Assembly: GCF_014841215.1 (NCBI RefSeq)
Contig: NZ_JACYTR010000027.1
Location: 1 to 60,171 of the forward strand
From: Pseudomarimonas arenosa
Lineage (GTDB): Bacteria > Pseudomonadota > Gammaproteobacteria > Xanthomonadales > Xanthomonadaceae
Direction of reading: 5' to 3'
Length of the DNA: 60,171 nt
Shown here: positions 28,427 through 37,784 of the stretch, piece after piece
Position numbering within the stretch: the stretch's first letter is position 1
Layout of the letters: each line of letters begins with the position of its first letter
Notes under the pieces: generated by a model
Databases searched by the model: none
The model's input: only the letters and a program-made list of their open reading frames with translations
What the model was told of the DNA's origin: nothing
Translations under genes and position numbers: made by a program

Positions 28427-30409
28427 TCAATCATTGGCCAACAAGGAAGCGATGGCGCTGAAGCGATCCTTGGTGCGCTGCTGCTGCACCTCAGCGTGGC
28501 GCTCGCTGCTCTCACCATCGCGCAACAGGTCATCGGCGGGCAGTTCGTCGATAAAGCGGCTCGGGGTCAGCCGCAGCAGCTCGCCGTACTTGCGCTGCTC
28601 GCGGGAATAGCTGAGCACCAGCTGCTGTTTCGCCCGGGTAATCGCCACGTACATCAGGCGCCGTTCCTCGTCGAGTCGCCCCTCATCGATGCTGGCCTCG
28701 TGCGGCAGGGTGCCCTCCTCCACGCCGACCACGAACACGCAGGCAAACTCCAGCCCCTTGGCCGCATGCATGCTCATCAAACGCACCGCCTCACCGGCTT
28801 CACCGCGATCGGCATGACCGAGCAGGGCCAGCTGATTGGACAAGCCATCGAGGCCGGAGCCCTTGGCGCCCTCCAGCCAATTGGACAGCTCATCGAGATT
28901 GGCGCGGCGACGTTGAAATCCGCTTTCATCCTTGCATTGAGCGCGCAGCGCGGCCAGCAGACCACTGCTTTCCAGCGCGCGCTGACACAGCGCCGAGGGC
29001 GCCAGATCGCGCGCCTCGCTGCGCAGTCGATCGACGATCGAGGCAAATTCGCTCAGACCAGCGCCGGCACGGGCCGGTAGCTGCTTGATCAGGCCGATCT
29101 GACCGGCCGCCTTGCTCATCGGCATGCCGGCGTGTCGCGCCAGCTCGGCCAGCTTGGCCAAGGTGGTCGAACCGACTTCGCGCTTGGGCGAGCCAATCGC
29201 GCGCAGGAAAGCAGCGTCATCATCGGGATTGGCCAATACGCGCAGCCAGGCCAGCAGATCCTTTACTTCGCCGCGGTCGAGATACGCGGTGCCGCCCGAG
29301 AGGTGATACGGAATGCGCAGCAGCTGCAGCGCCTTTTCCAGCGGTCGCGACTGAAAGTTACCGCGGAACAGCACCGAGAAGTCGCTCCATTCCAGCTTGC
29401 GCGATTGCTTCAGGAAGCTGATCTCGGCGGCCACCCGTTCGGCCTCTTGCTCGGCGTTCTGGCACTGCCAAAGGCGAATCGGCTCACCCTCGGCGTGCTC
29501 GCTCCACAGCTTCTTTTCATACAGGTGAGGGTTGTTTGCGATCAGCGTATTGGCGGCGCGCAGAATGCGCCGCGAGCAGCGATAGTTCTGCTCCAGTGGA
29601 ATCACCTTCAGCTCGGGAAAGTCCTTGCCAAGCTGGCCGAGGTTTTCCGGATTGGCGCCGCGCCAGGCGTAGATCGACTGATCGTCATCGCCCACACAGG
29701 TGAAGCGGCCGCGCGGCCCGGCAAGCAGCTGCAGCAGCCGATACTGTGCGGTGTTGGTGTCCTGATATTCATCGACCAACAGGTAGCGGATGCGTTCGCG
29801 CCAGGCCGCCGCCAAGTCCTCATCCTTAGCCAGCAGATCCACCGGCAAGCGAATCAGGTCGTCAAAGTCGACCGCATTGAAAGCGTTGAGGCGCTGCTGA
29901 TACTCAGCATAGATCTCGGCCGCCTCTCGCTCACGCGGGCTTTGCGCCAGTGACAGCGCCTGCTCCGGCGACAATCCATCGTTCTTGGCCCGCGACAGCA
30001 GATGCTTCACGGCATCGACGGCGTCAGGCTTGGCGCCCTTCGGCAGCAACTCTTTCAGCAGCCCGGCACTGTCGTCGGCATCGAACACGGAAAAGCCACG
30101 GCGCAGCCCGGCCTTGGCGTGCTCGATCATCAGAAAGCGCAGCCCCAGGGAATGGAAGGTGGTGACGGTCAAGCCTTCGCCAGCATCGCCACGCAGCCGC
30201 CTGGCCACGCGCTCGCGCATTTCCTTGGCCGCCTTGTTGGTGAAGGTGATCGCGGCAATCTTCGCTGCCGGCAACTTTTCCACCGTCACCAGATGGGCAA
30301 TCTTCTCGGTGATCACCGTGGTCTTGCCGCTGCCGGCGCCGGCCAGCACCAGCAAGGGGCCGCGGGTGTAGCGGACGGCTTCCATCTGGGCGGGATTGAG
30401 CGAGGCCAT
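28427..30409 (-). CDS. rep: ATP-dependent DNA helicase Rep
   Basis: 660 residues, close to E. coli Rep. UvrD/Rep superfamily 1 motifs are in order: LNPAQMEAVRYTRGPLLVLAG (Q motif), AGSGKTTVITEKIAHL (Walker A), YLLVDEYQDTNTAQ (Walker B), GDDDQSIYAWRGA (motif III), LEQNYRCSRRIL (motif IV), LMSMHAAKGLEF (motif V) and RLMYVAITRAK (motif VI). It is a 3'-to-5' helicase that clears proteins ahead of replication forks. Confidence 0.96.
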   Translation of the reverse strand: MASLNPAQMEAVRYTRGPLLVLAGAGSGKTTVITEKIAHLVTVEKLPAAKIAAITFTNKAAKEMRERVARRLRGDAGEGLTVTTFHSLGLRFLMIEHAKAGLRRGFSVFDADDSAGLLKELLPKGAKPDAVDAVKHLLSRAKNDGLSPEQALSLAQSPREREAAEIYAEYQQRLNAFNAVDFDDLIRLPVDLLAKDEDLAAAWRERIRYLLVDEYQDTNTAQYRLLQLLAGPRGRFTCVGDDDQSIYAWRGANPENLGQLGKDFPELKVIPLEQNYRCSRRILRAANTLIANNPHLYEKKLWSEHAEGEPIRLWQCQNAEQEAERVAAEISFLKQSRKLEWSDFSVLFRGNFQSRPLEKALQLLRIPYHLSGGTAYLDRGEVKDLLAWLRVLANPDDDAAFLRAIGSPKREVGSTTLAKLAELARHAGMPMSKAAGQIGLIKQLPARAGAGLSEFASIVDRLRSEARDLAPSALCQRALESSGLLAALRAQCKDESGFQRRRANLDELSNWLEGAKGSGLDGLSNQLALLGHADRGEAGEAVRLMSMHAAKGLEFACVFVVGVEEGTLPHEASIDEGRLDEERRLMYVAITRAKQQLVLSYSREQRKYGELLRLTPSRFIDELPADDLLRDGESSERHAEVQQQRTKDRFSAIASLLAND

Positions 30410-30442
30410 TGCGGTGTCGACTGCGAAAAACGGCCGGCGATT

Positions 30443-31234
30443 TTAGCCCGATTGACGCCGCGGGTCTTGCAGCAGGCTGTCGTTTTGCCAAGCGCGTATC
30501 TGGGCGACTACCCATTCAGGGTCATCCAGCGGCAAATCGTGCCCGGCCCAGGGATGCAGCTGATAGGGCAGCTGCCAGGCCTCGGCCAGATCTGCCGTGC
30601 AGGCCGGATCCACCAGACGGTCGCCGGCCGAGGAAAGCAGCAGCAGGGGAACCTTGGGGGCCACCAACGGCGCCCGAAACCGCAGGGCCGCGCGCAGCTG
30701 GCGCCAGGCATTGGCCCGAGTGACCGGTGCCTGCTCCCCGATCGCCATCCAGTGATCAATCAGTTGCTGACCGACCTCGCTGGCCAGCGGCACCCGACGG
30801 CTGGTCATCTGCAACACCTGCGCTTCCCAGTGGCGCCGATGCCCCCCCACGGCCATGCTAAGCACGCGCGGGTAGTTCGCCGGCCGCAAACGCCGATACC
30901 AGGGCGAGAACGGCCGCAGACTGGTATTGATCAACACCGCGCCGGCGACCTCATCCGGATGCTGAGACGCCCACAGGCAACTCAACATTGCGCCCATCGA
31001 CATCGCCACCAGCACCCGCGGGCCTCTCGATCGTTCGGGGGCGAGCGCCGTTCTACAGGCCTGCAAGGTGGCCTGCAGGTCGTCCGGACTAGCATCGCGC
31101 GCCCGCTCACCGTTACCGGGCAGGTCAAGACACCGAACTTCTACATCTAGTTCCCGCGACAAACGTCGCGGAAAGTCGCCCCAGTGCCGTGCCTCTCGGG
31201 TCAGGCCGCGCAGCAACAGCCAGTGCGCGCTCAT
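30443..31234 (-). CDS. Alpha/beta-hydrolase
   Basis: 263 residues. WLLLRGLTREARHWGDF is the oxyanion-side segment; the nucleophile elbow is VAMSMGAML (Ser in M-S-M-G), which differs from the usual G-x-S-x-G at the first Gly. The late PWAGHDLPLDDP segment carries the likely catalytic His. The start at 31234 overlaps the stop of the M14 gene (ATGA), so these are coupled. Substrate unknown; it could be an esterase or a BioH-like enzyme. Confidence 0.85.
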   Translation of the reverse strand: MSAHWLLLRGLTREARHWGDFPRRLSRELDVEVRCLDLPGNGERARDASPDDLQATLQACRTALAPERSRGPRVLVAMSMGAMLSCLWASQHPDEVAGAVLINTSLRPFSPWYRRLRPANYPRVLSMAVGGHRRHWEAQVLQMTSRRVPLASEVGQQLIDHWMAIGEQAPVTRANAWRQLRAALRFRAPLVAPKVPLLLLSSAGDRLVDPACTADLAEAWQLPYQLHPWAGHDLPLDDPEWVVAQIRAWQNDSLLQDPRRQSG

Positions 31235-32277
31235 GCTGACGCCACCTGAAACCAGCGCTGCTGGGCCAGACTCGAGTGGCGCTGACGCGCTTCGCCCTGC
31301 GGCAGCCAGCGTTGGTAGCTCGCGGTCGCCCGGGTAAGGAAATCCAGCCAGGGCAAGTGGCGACGCAACACGCGCTGCTGCCGGTGAGCAATCTGCGGGT
31401 TGAAGATGCCCTGGCGGGAAAACAGCTGCCGCGGGTTCTTGCGCACCCAGCGCCAGGAGCCCATTTCCAAAGTCAGCGGCAGAAACACGCGCCCGCTGCC
31501 GGCGATCTGCAGATGCAGAAAGTCCCACAGATCGCCGTGGGCCAGATACTGCATGCCCTGCGGCTCAAACACGTAGGGGTGATGCGGATGGCTTTGTTCG
31601 AACAGCGCATGCAGGGCGTGCAACTCAGCCAGATGTTCAATCGGCCGGCGGGTATGCGCATAGGGAAACCAGATACGATCCTGCATGCCAAAGCCGGAGT
31701 GGCAATCCACGCTGACGGCAAATCGCCGACAACTCAATTCGCTGGTCACCAGCTGACACAGAGCCGCCGCCTCGACCTGCATCGGCACGCCCGGCAGGCC
31801 GCGAAACCAGGGCAGACGGGCACTGACGCGCTGGCCGCCGATCAGATAGGGCACCTTGTCGTCGGCGTCGACCGGGGCATTGCGCATCAGATCCACGCCC
31901 TGCGGGTTGGCCCGGGTGCGGCGCAGGATGCCGCCCGGATTGACCACCGGCATGAACACCAGACGCACCCGGGTCAGCAGATCGCGCAGGCTGTCGTCCC
32001 AGGGCAGGCGCGTCAGCAGATGCCGAAGCCAGGCCAGCACCACCATCGAACCGATGCGCTCCAGCCCGTGCACGCCACCAAAGAAACCGATCGCCGGCAG
32101 CTCGTCATCCGCCGCGCCCAGCGCCAGCGACCACAGCTGCAGGCGCTGCTGGCCGACTTCGACCTCGCCCAGCGAACGCGCATCGACGCAGCCCGCACCG
32201 AGCGCGAGCAAGGCGTTCAACTCATCAAGTTCGACTACCGACACCGGGCGATTCATTGGCGGAGATGCACCGAGCAT
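31231..32277 (-). CDS. M14 family zinc carboxypeptidase
   Basis: 348 residues. Zinc ligands and catalytic residues appear as FGGVHGLERIG (HxxE), DCHSGFG (third ligand His) and LTLEMGSW (general-base Glu); substrate-binding Arg lies in GVDLMRN. The absence of a signal peptide suggests a cytoplasmic peptidase. The start is either 32277 or the internal ATG 32253; neither has a strong ribosome-binding site. It is first in a leftward M14-hydrolase-rep cluster. Confidence 0.87.
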   Translation of the reverse strand: MLGASPPMNRPVSVVELDELNALLALGAGCVDARSLGEVEVGQQRLQLWSLALGAADDELPAIGFFGGVHGLERIGSMVVLAWLRHLLTRLPWDDSLRDLLTRVRLVFMPVVNPGGILRRTRANPQGVDLMRNAPVDADDKVPYLIGGQRVSARLPWFRGLPGVPMQVEAAALCQLVTSELSCRRFAVSVDCHSGFGMQDRIWFPYAHTRRPIEHLAELHALHALFEQSHPHHPYVFEPQGMQYLAHGDLWDFLHLQIAGSGRVFLPLTLEMGSWRWVRKNPRQLFSRQGIFNPQIAHRQQRVLRRHLPWLDFLTRATASYQRWLPQGEARQRHSSLAQQRWFQVASA

Positions 32278-32542
32278 AGCCCTGCTGCGCCGCGCTTGGT
32301 CACCTCAGTGTCTGTCATCGAACTGTCATCGAGACGATCTAGCGTGCCCAGCACGTCTCCCGACAGACCAGCACAATGTCCCAGTCCAGCGGCTTTAGCC
32401 TGCGCTGTCTTCCCGCCTTGCTGTGGGGTGCACTGGAACTGCTGGCCCTGTGGCGCGCACGCTGGCTCGGATGAGTTGAGGCGCTGCAGCAGCAGCGACG
32501 GCGGACTACACTGTTCGCCCCCGAAATCGGTCCTACCACCCC

Positions 32543-33589
32543 ATGCGAATCTCCCCGGCGCGGGCCGCGCTCCTGCTCGGCTTTGCCCTGCAGCCCCTGC
32601 TAGGCCACGCCACACCACGCCCGCTGGCCGTGCTCGGCGACTCCGACAGCGCCGGCTACCAGGACAGCATCAGCTTCCCGCCCGGCTCGCCGGAGCGCGG
32701 CGGCGCGCATCGGGCACAAAGCTTTCAGTGGACTGAAGTGTTAGCGACGTTACGCTCCGCACAGCTCGACCTTGGGCCACGCGAAGAAACCGGCGTGGCA
32801 GGTTGGCGCGCGCGATTGACCGGCCTGGTCGGCGAAACACCACGGGCGCCGCGCAAGTTCGATCATCGGCATAACTTCGCCATCTCAGGTGCCGTGTGCG
32901 AAAACCTGACTGGCGGCAATTCACCGCAACTGCATGCCCTGACCCGACTGATCGCCGAGCAGCCCGCGCAGTGGCGCCGCGGCGCCGTGGTGATTCGCAT
33001 CGGCATCAACGACCTCGGCGATGGCGACCGCTTGGCTGCGATCGCGACCGACCCCAACCATGCCGATTTCGTCCACGCCCGCACGCACTGTCTCGAACAG
33101 ATTCAACAAGCGGCCCTGCAGCTGCGGGCGCAGCAGCCGCATCTGCTTATCGTGCTGGTGGGTCTGTTCAACAACGCGCATTGGGCACCCTATGTGCCGC
33201 GCTTCCAGCAAGCCGAGCAGCTGGCCAACATCGATCGCGCAATCGATGGCTTCGACTCGGCCCTGCGAGCCCTGGCCCACGGCGACAGCGGCATGCTGTT
33301 CTTCGATGATCGCGCCTGGTTTGCCGACACCTTCGGCGGCCGCGCAGACGACGGCTCAGCGGCGTATCGATCGCTGGCGATCGGCGATCTGACCGTGCAC
33401 TACACGCAGGGCGATGCACCCGAGCATGCCATCCTCGCCGACGGCCACATCGGTACGGTGTGGAATGCATTGTGGGCCAATCACCTGCTGGAACTGCTCA
33501 ACGCAGCATGGCATCGCCGCGGCGACCCTGAACCCGCCATTCCACCGATCAGCCAGGACGAAATCCTAGGCCTGCTCGGTCGCCAGTAG
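32543..33589 (+). CDS. Secreted SGNH/GDSL hydrolase
   Basis: 348 residues. Signal peptide (about 1-24) followed by the SGNH blocks: AVLGDSDSAGY (block I, catalytic Ser), RIGINDLGDG (block III, Asn) and DGHIGTVWNALW (block V, Asp-x-His). An esterase or lipase acting outside the cytoplasm is expected; substrate unknown. The 3' end overlaps the convergent riboflavin synthase gene by 24 bp. The 265 bp upstream show no extra gene. Confidence 0.85.
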   Translation: MRISPARAALLLGFALQPLLGHATPRPLAVLGDSDSAGYQDSISFPPGSPERGGAHRAQSFQWTEVLATLRSAQLDLGPREETGVAGWRARLTGLVGETPRAPRKFDHRHNFAISGAVCENLTGGNSPQLHALTRLIAEQPAQWRRGAVVIRIGINDLGDGDRLAAIATDPNHADFVHARTHCLEQIQQAALQLRAQQPHLLIVLVGLFNNAHWAPYVPRFQQAEQLANIDRAIDGFDSALRALAHGDSGMLFFDDRAWFADTFGGRADDGSAAYRSLAIGDLTVHYTQGDAPEHAILADGHIGTVWNALWANHLLELLNAAWHRRGDPEPAIPPISQDEILGLLGRQ

Positions 33590-34165
33590 CCGCTCGGCAT
33601 AGCGCGCCAGCAGGTCCACCTCCAGGTTCACCGCATCGCCGACCCGGTTAAACTCAAAGCCGGTGTGGGCAACAGTGTGCGGGATCAGCGCAACCTCGAA
33701 TCCGCCGGTGTCGACCTCATTCACCGTCAGACTGACACCATCAACGGCGATCGAGCCTTTCTTGGCGACGTAGCGCAGCAGCTCGGCCGGCGCAGCGAAC
33801 CGCCAGCGCTGGGCGCGTCCGTCCTGAACGATCGATTCCACCGCACCCAGCCCGTCGACATGGCCGGAAACGATGTGGCCGCCGAAGCGAGTAGTCGGCA
33901 ACATGGCGCGCTCAAGATTGACCGAGCGCCCCAGCGCCCACTGCCCCAGGGTGGTACAGGCCAGAGTCTCGGTGGAAACATCGGCGACAAATGAGCTCGC
34001 ATCGAACTCGACCACCGTCAGGCAGCAGCCCGACACCGCGATGCTCTCGCCCATTTCGACCTGATCGAAGGGCAGGCTGCCGACGTCGATCTGCAGGCGC
34101 AGATCGCCACCGCTGGGCATCATCCCCTTGACCTTCCCTCGCCCCTGTATCAATCCGGTAAACAT
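33566..34165 (-). CDS. ribE: Riboflavin synthase, alpha chain
   Basis: 199 residues made of two lumazine-binding repeats. The family start MFTGLIQGRGKV and repeat signatures GESIAVSGCCLTVVEF and GSIAVDGVSLTVNEV are clear. It converts two 6,7-dimethyl-8-ribityllumazine molecules to riboflavin. GGAAGG lies directly upstream of ATG 34165. It is the last gene of the riboflavin part of a leftward cluster. No FMN riboswitch was seen in front of the cluster. Confidence 0.97.
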   Translation of the reverse strand: MFTGLIQGRGKVKGMMPSGGDLRLQIDVGSLPFDQVEMGESIAVSGCCLTVVEFDASSFVADVSTETLACTTLGQWALGRSVNLERAMLPTTRFGGHIVSGHVDGLGAVESIVQDGRAQRWRFAAPAELLRYVAKKGSIAVDGVSLTVNEVDTGGFEVALIPHTVAHTGFEFNRVGDAVNLEVDLLARYAERLLATEQA

Positions 34166-34197
34166 CCACCTTCCTCGATCATGTTGAAATCGCCGGT

Positions 34198-35298
34198 TCA
34201 GATGCTGGGCACCGCAACAGGCCGCAGCCGCAGGCGCAGATCCTCGCCGACCTGGCGGCATTCCAGCAGGCGCCAGCGGCCCTGCTCAGTCAGCTCAGTG
34301 ACACCCAGCGCACCCAGCGCCGGTCGGCTGTCGCCACCGAGCAGGCGCGGCGCCTGATACCACAACAGCTCGTCTACCAACTCGGCGCGCAACAGCGACG
34401 CCGCCAGGATACCGCCACATTCGGTGTGCAGCTCGTTGATGCCGCGCTCGGCCAACGCGTGCAGCAGTTGCGGCAACTCAACACCCTGTTCATTCGCCGG
34501 CAACGCCAGGGTTTGGCAGGGCCAGTCGGTTCCCTTCAGCAACTCGGGCGGCGCTACCAGCAGGGTCGGCGTGGCCCGATCATGGAACAGTCGCGCGCTG
34601 ATCGGCGGCAGTCGACGATGAGCAAGAATCACCCGCAACGGCGGCGCGAATGGCTGATCAAGACGCACGGTGAGCAAGGGATCGTCTATCTCGACCGTTC
34701 GCGCCGAGCTCAGAATGGCGCTGCTGCGCGCCCGCCAGTACTGCACATCCTGGCGTGCGGCCGCGCCGGTCACCCAACGCGATGCTCCATTGGCCAGCGC
34801 GATACGCCCATCCAGGCTGCTGGCGAGCTTGAGTCGCACAAACGGCCGGCGACGCTGAACGCGGGCATAGAACCCCAGGTTCAGCTCGCGCGCCTGGGCC
34901 TCCATCAATCCCACCTGCACTTCGATGCCAGCCTCGCGCAGACGCTGCACGCCGCGGCCATTGACCTGATCAAACGGGTCGCCGGCGGCCACCACCACCC
35001 GTTTCACCTGGGCGGCGACCAGAGCCTCGGCGCAGGGTGGCGTGCGTCCGTGGTGCGCACAGGGTTCCAGCGTGACGTAAGCAGTCGCCCCGCGCGCCTG
35101 CGCGCCGGCTTGGCGCAGCGCAAAGACCTCAGCGTGGGGCCCGCCCGCCTGCAAATGCGCCCCCTCGCCCACCCAGGTTTCGCCCTGTGCGATGACACAG
35201 CCGACCCGCGGATTGGGCTGGGTGGTGAACATGCCGCGCGCCGCCAACTGCAGGGCGTGCGCCATGCTGCGGTGGTCAAAGACGCTGAATTCGCTCAC
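34198..35298 (-). CDS. ribD: Bifunctional pyrimidine deaminase/reductase RibD
   Basis: 366 residues. N-terminal deaminase (about 10-150) with zinc motif GPHAEVFAL and PCAHHGRTPPC; C-terminal reductase (about 155-366) starting PFVRLKLASSLDGRIA. It catalyses steps two and three of riboflavin synthesis. The GTG at 35298 overlaps the upstream acetyltransferase stop (GTGA), with GGAGACGCCGAG before it; the open frame to 35424 lies inside that gene and is rejected. Confidence 0.96.
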   Translation of the reverse strand: MSEFSVFDHRSMAHALQLAARGMFTTQPNPRVGCVIAQGETWVGEGAHLQAGGPHAEVFALRQAGAQARGATAYVTLEPCAHHGRTPPCAEALVAAQVKRVVVAAGDPFDQVNGRGVQRLREAGIEVQVGLMEAQARELNLGFYARVQRRRPFVRLKLASSLDGRIALANGASRWVTGAAARQDVQYWRARSSAILSSARTVEIDDPLLTVRLDQPFAPPLRVILAHRRLPPISARLFHDRATPTLLVAPPELLKGTDWPCQTLALPANEQGVELPQLLHALAERGINELHTECGGILAASLLRAELVDELLWYQAPRLLGGDSRPALGALGVTELTEQGRWRLLECRQVGEDLRLRLRPVAVPSI

Positions 35299-35783
35299 CT
35301 CGGCGTCTCCGGACCCAGCTGCAAGCTCATAACGTCCACCGTTTGTCCGTATACCTCGGCTTGCGTGACGCTGTTCCAACCCAGGCGTTGGTAGTAGTCG
35401 CGATGAAACGGCGTGAACAGCCATAGCCGCGACAGCCCCTCATCGGCAGCGAAGCGACATAACGACTGAACCAGCTGTTTCGCCACGCCACGACCGCGCG
35501 CTGACGGTCGCACGTACAGGCTGGCCAGCCAAGATGAACCGAAATGGTCGAGCGACGGCGCGTCTTTCTCGACCAGACTCACCGAACCAAGCAGATCGCC
35601 AGCCTGATCGGCAATCAGGGTGTTTGGCCAGTGCTGCCGTTGCGCATGTTCAACCAGCTCATCGTGGGCAGCCTGCCGACTCCAGTCGGGGCCATACAGC
35701 GCACCCCACTCGGCGTAATGCCAGTCAGCCAGTCGGTCGACCCAAGCCGGCCGCTGCGACAGCGGCCTGACGACCACGTTCAC
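35295..35783 (-). CDS. GNAT family N-acetyltransferase
   Basis: 162 residues. The acetyl-CoA-binding motif A is seen as [17 protein letters not shown], followed by [17 protein letters not shown] (motif B). The target is unknown. GTG start and stop both overlap their neighbours by 4 bp (nrdR and ribD), so it is translationally tied into the glyA-nrdR-ribDE cluster. Confidence 0.9.
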   Translation of the reverse strand: MNVVVRPLSQRPAWVDRLADWHYAEWGALYGPDWSRQAAHDELVEHAQRQHWPNTLIADQAGDLLGSVSLVEKDAPSLDHFGSSWLASLYVRPSARGRGVAKQLVQSLCRFAADEGLSRLWLFTPFHRDYYQRLGWNSVTQAEVYGQTVDVMSLQLGPETPR

Positions 35784-36292
35784 TTGCTGCGCTTTTCCAG
35801 CGTATCAAGCAGGGGCAGCTGCAGACCATCGAAACTGGGCAGATCACGCTCCAGCCGCTCGATCTCCTCACGGAAAGCCTGCACATCCTCGAAACTGCGA
35901 TACACCGAAGCAAAGCGCACATAGGCCACATGGTCGAGCTTCTTCAGCTCGGCCATCACGCATTCGCCAAGCCGAAGCGACGGCAGCTCACGCTCGCCAG
36001 CGTGGCGCAGCGCACGAATCACCTCGCTTACCGCCTTGTCGATAGCGCCCGCCGAGACCGGGCGCTTCTGCAGGGCACGCTCGAAACTGGTGCGCAACTT
36101 GCGCTCATCGAACGGCTCACGGCGACCATCGCTCTTGACGATCGATGGCAGCTTGATCTCGGCCGTCTCGAAGGTGGAGAAACGCTCGCCACAATGCGGG
36201 CACTCGCGCCGTCGACGCACCGCCGACCCCTCATCGGCCAGGCGCGAATCGATCACGCGCGTGTCTTCGTGCTGGCAGAAGGGGCAGTGCAT
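35780..36292 (-). CDS. nrdR: Transcriptional repressor NrdR
   Basis: 170 residues. A zinc ribbon ([17 protein letters not shown], then [12 protein letters not shown]) is followed by an ATP-cone ([17 protein letters not shown]). NrdR represses ribonucleotide reductase genes when dATP/ATP is bound, by binding NrdR boxes. Its usual neighbourhood with glyA and ribD is kept here. The C-terminal tail beyond about residue 150 is specific to this lineage. Confidence 0.97.
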   Translation of the reverse strand: MHCPFCQHEDTRVIDSRLADEGSAVRRRRECPHCGERFSTFETAEIKLPSIVKSDGRREPFDERKLRTSFERALQKRPVSAGAIDKAVSEVIRALRHAGERELPSLRLGECVMAELKKLDHVAYVRFASVYRSFEDVQAFREEIERLERDLPSFDGLQLPLLDTLEKRSK

Positions 36293-36295
36293 TAG

Positions 36296-36456
36296 GAGTC
36301 GGGATTCGAGATTCGGGAATCGGGATTCGGGAACAAGCCGGCAAGTGCCAACGCTGAGGCTCGGTCATGAGCAGACCGCAGATCGAAGTCGAAATGCTGG
36401 GCTGTTTGCAGTGTCATACAAGTGCCGCGACGCTGATCACGAATCCCGAATCCCGG
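36296..36456. repeat. GGGATTCGGGAATCGG-type repeats in inverted orientation
   Basis: Between nrdR and glyA, short units of the form GGGATTCG/GGGAATCG are repeated head to tail at 36299-36333. The inverted form CGAATCCCGAATCCCGG is at 36440-36456, leaving a unique loop of about 105 bp. As RNA the two arms could pair. Similar GGGATTCGGGATTCGG arrays are familiar from Xanthomonadaceae intergenic DNA. Confidence 0.65.
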
Positions 36457-36460
36457 CTCT

Positions 36461-37711
<1,251 letters not shown>

Positions 37712-37784
37712 GCACGGGCCCTGCAGATGGGAAAGCCCACTATCATAAGCCGCTTGATGCCGATCAGCCGAATTGCACGCTCAT

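Noticed and set aside
31276-32736. 486-codon rightward frame over the M14 gene
   Set aside because: Antisense shadow. The zinc-site residues on the other strand are unmistakable.
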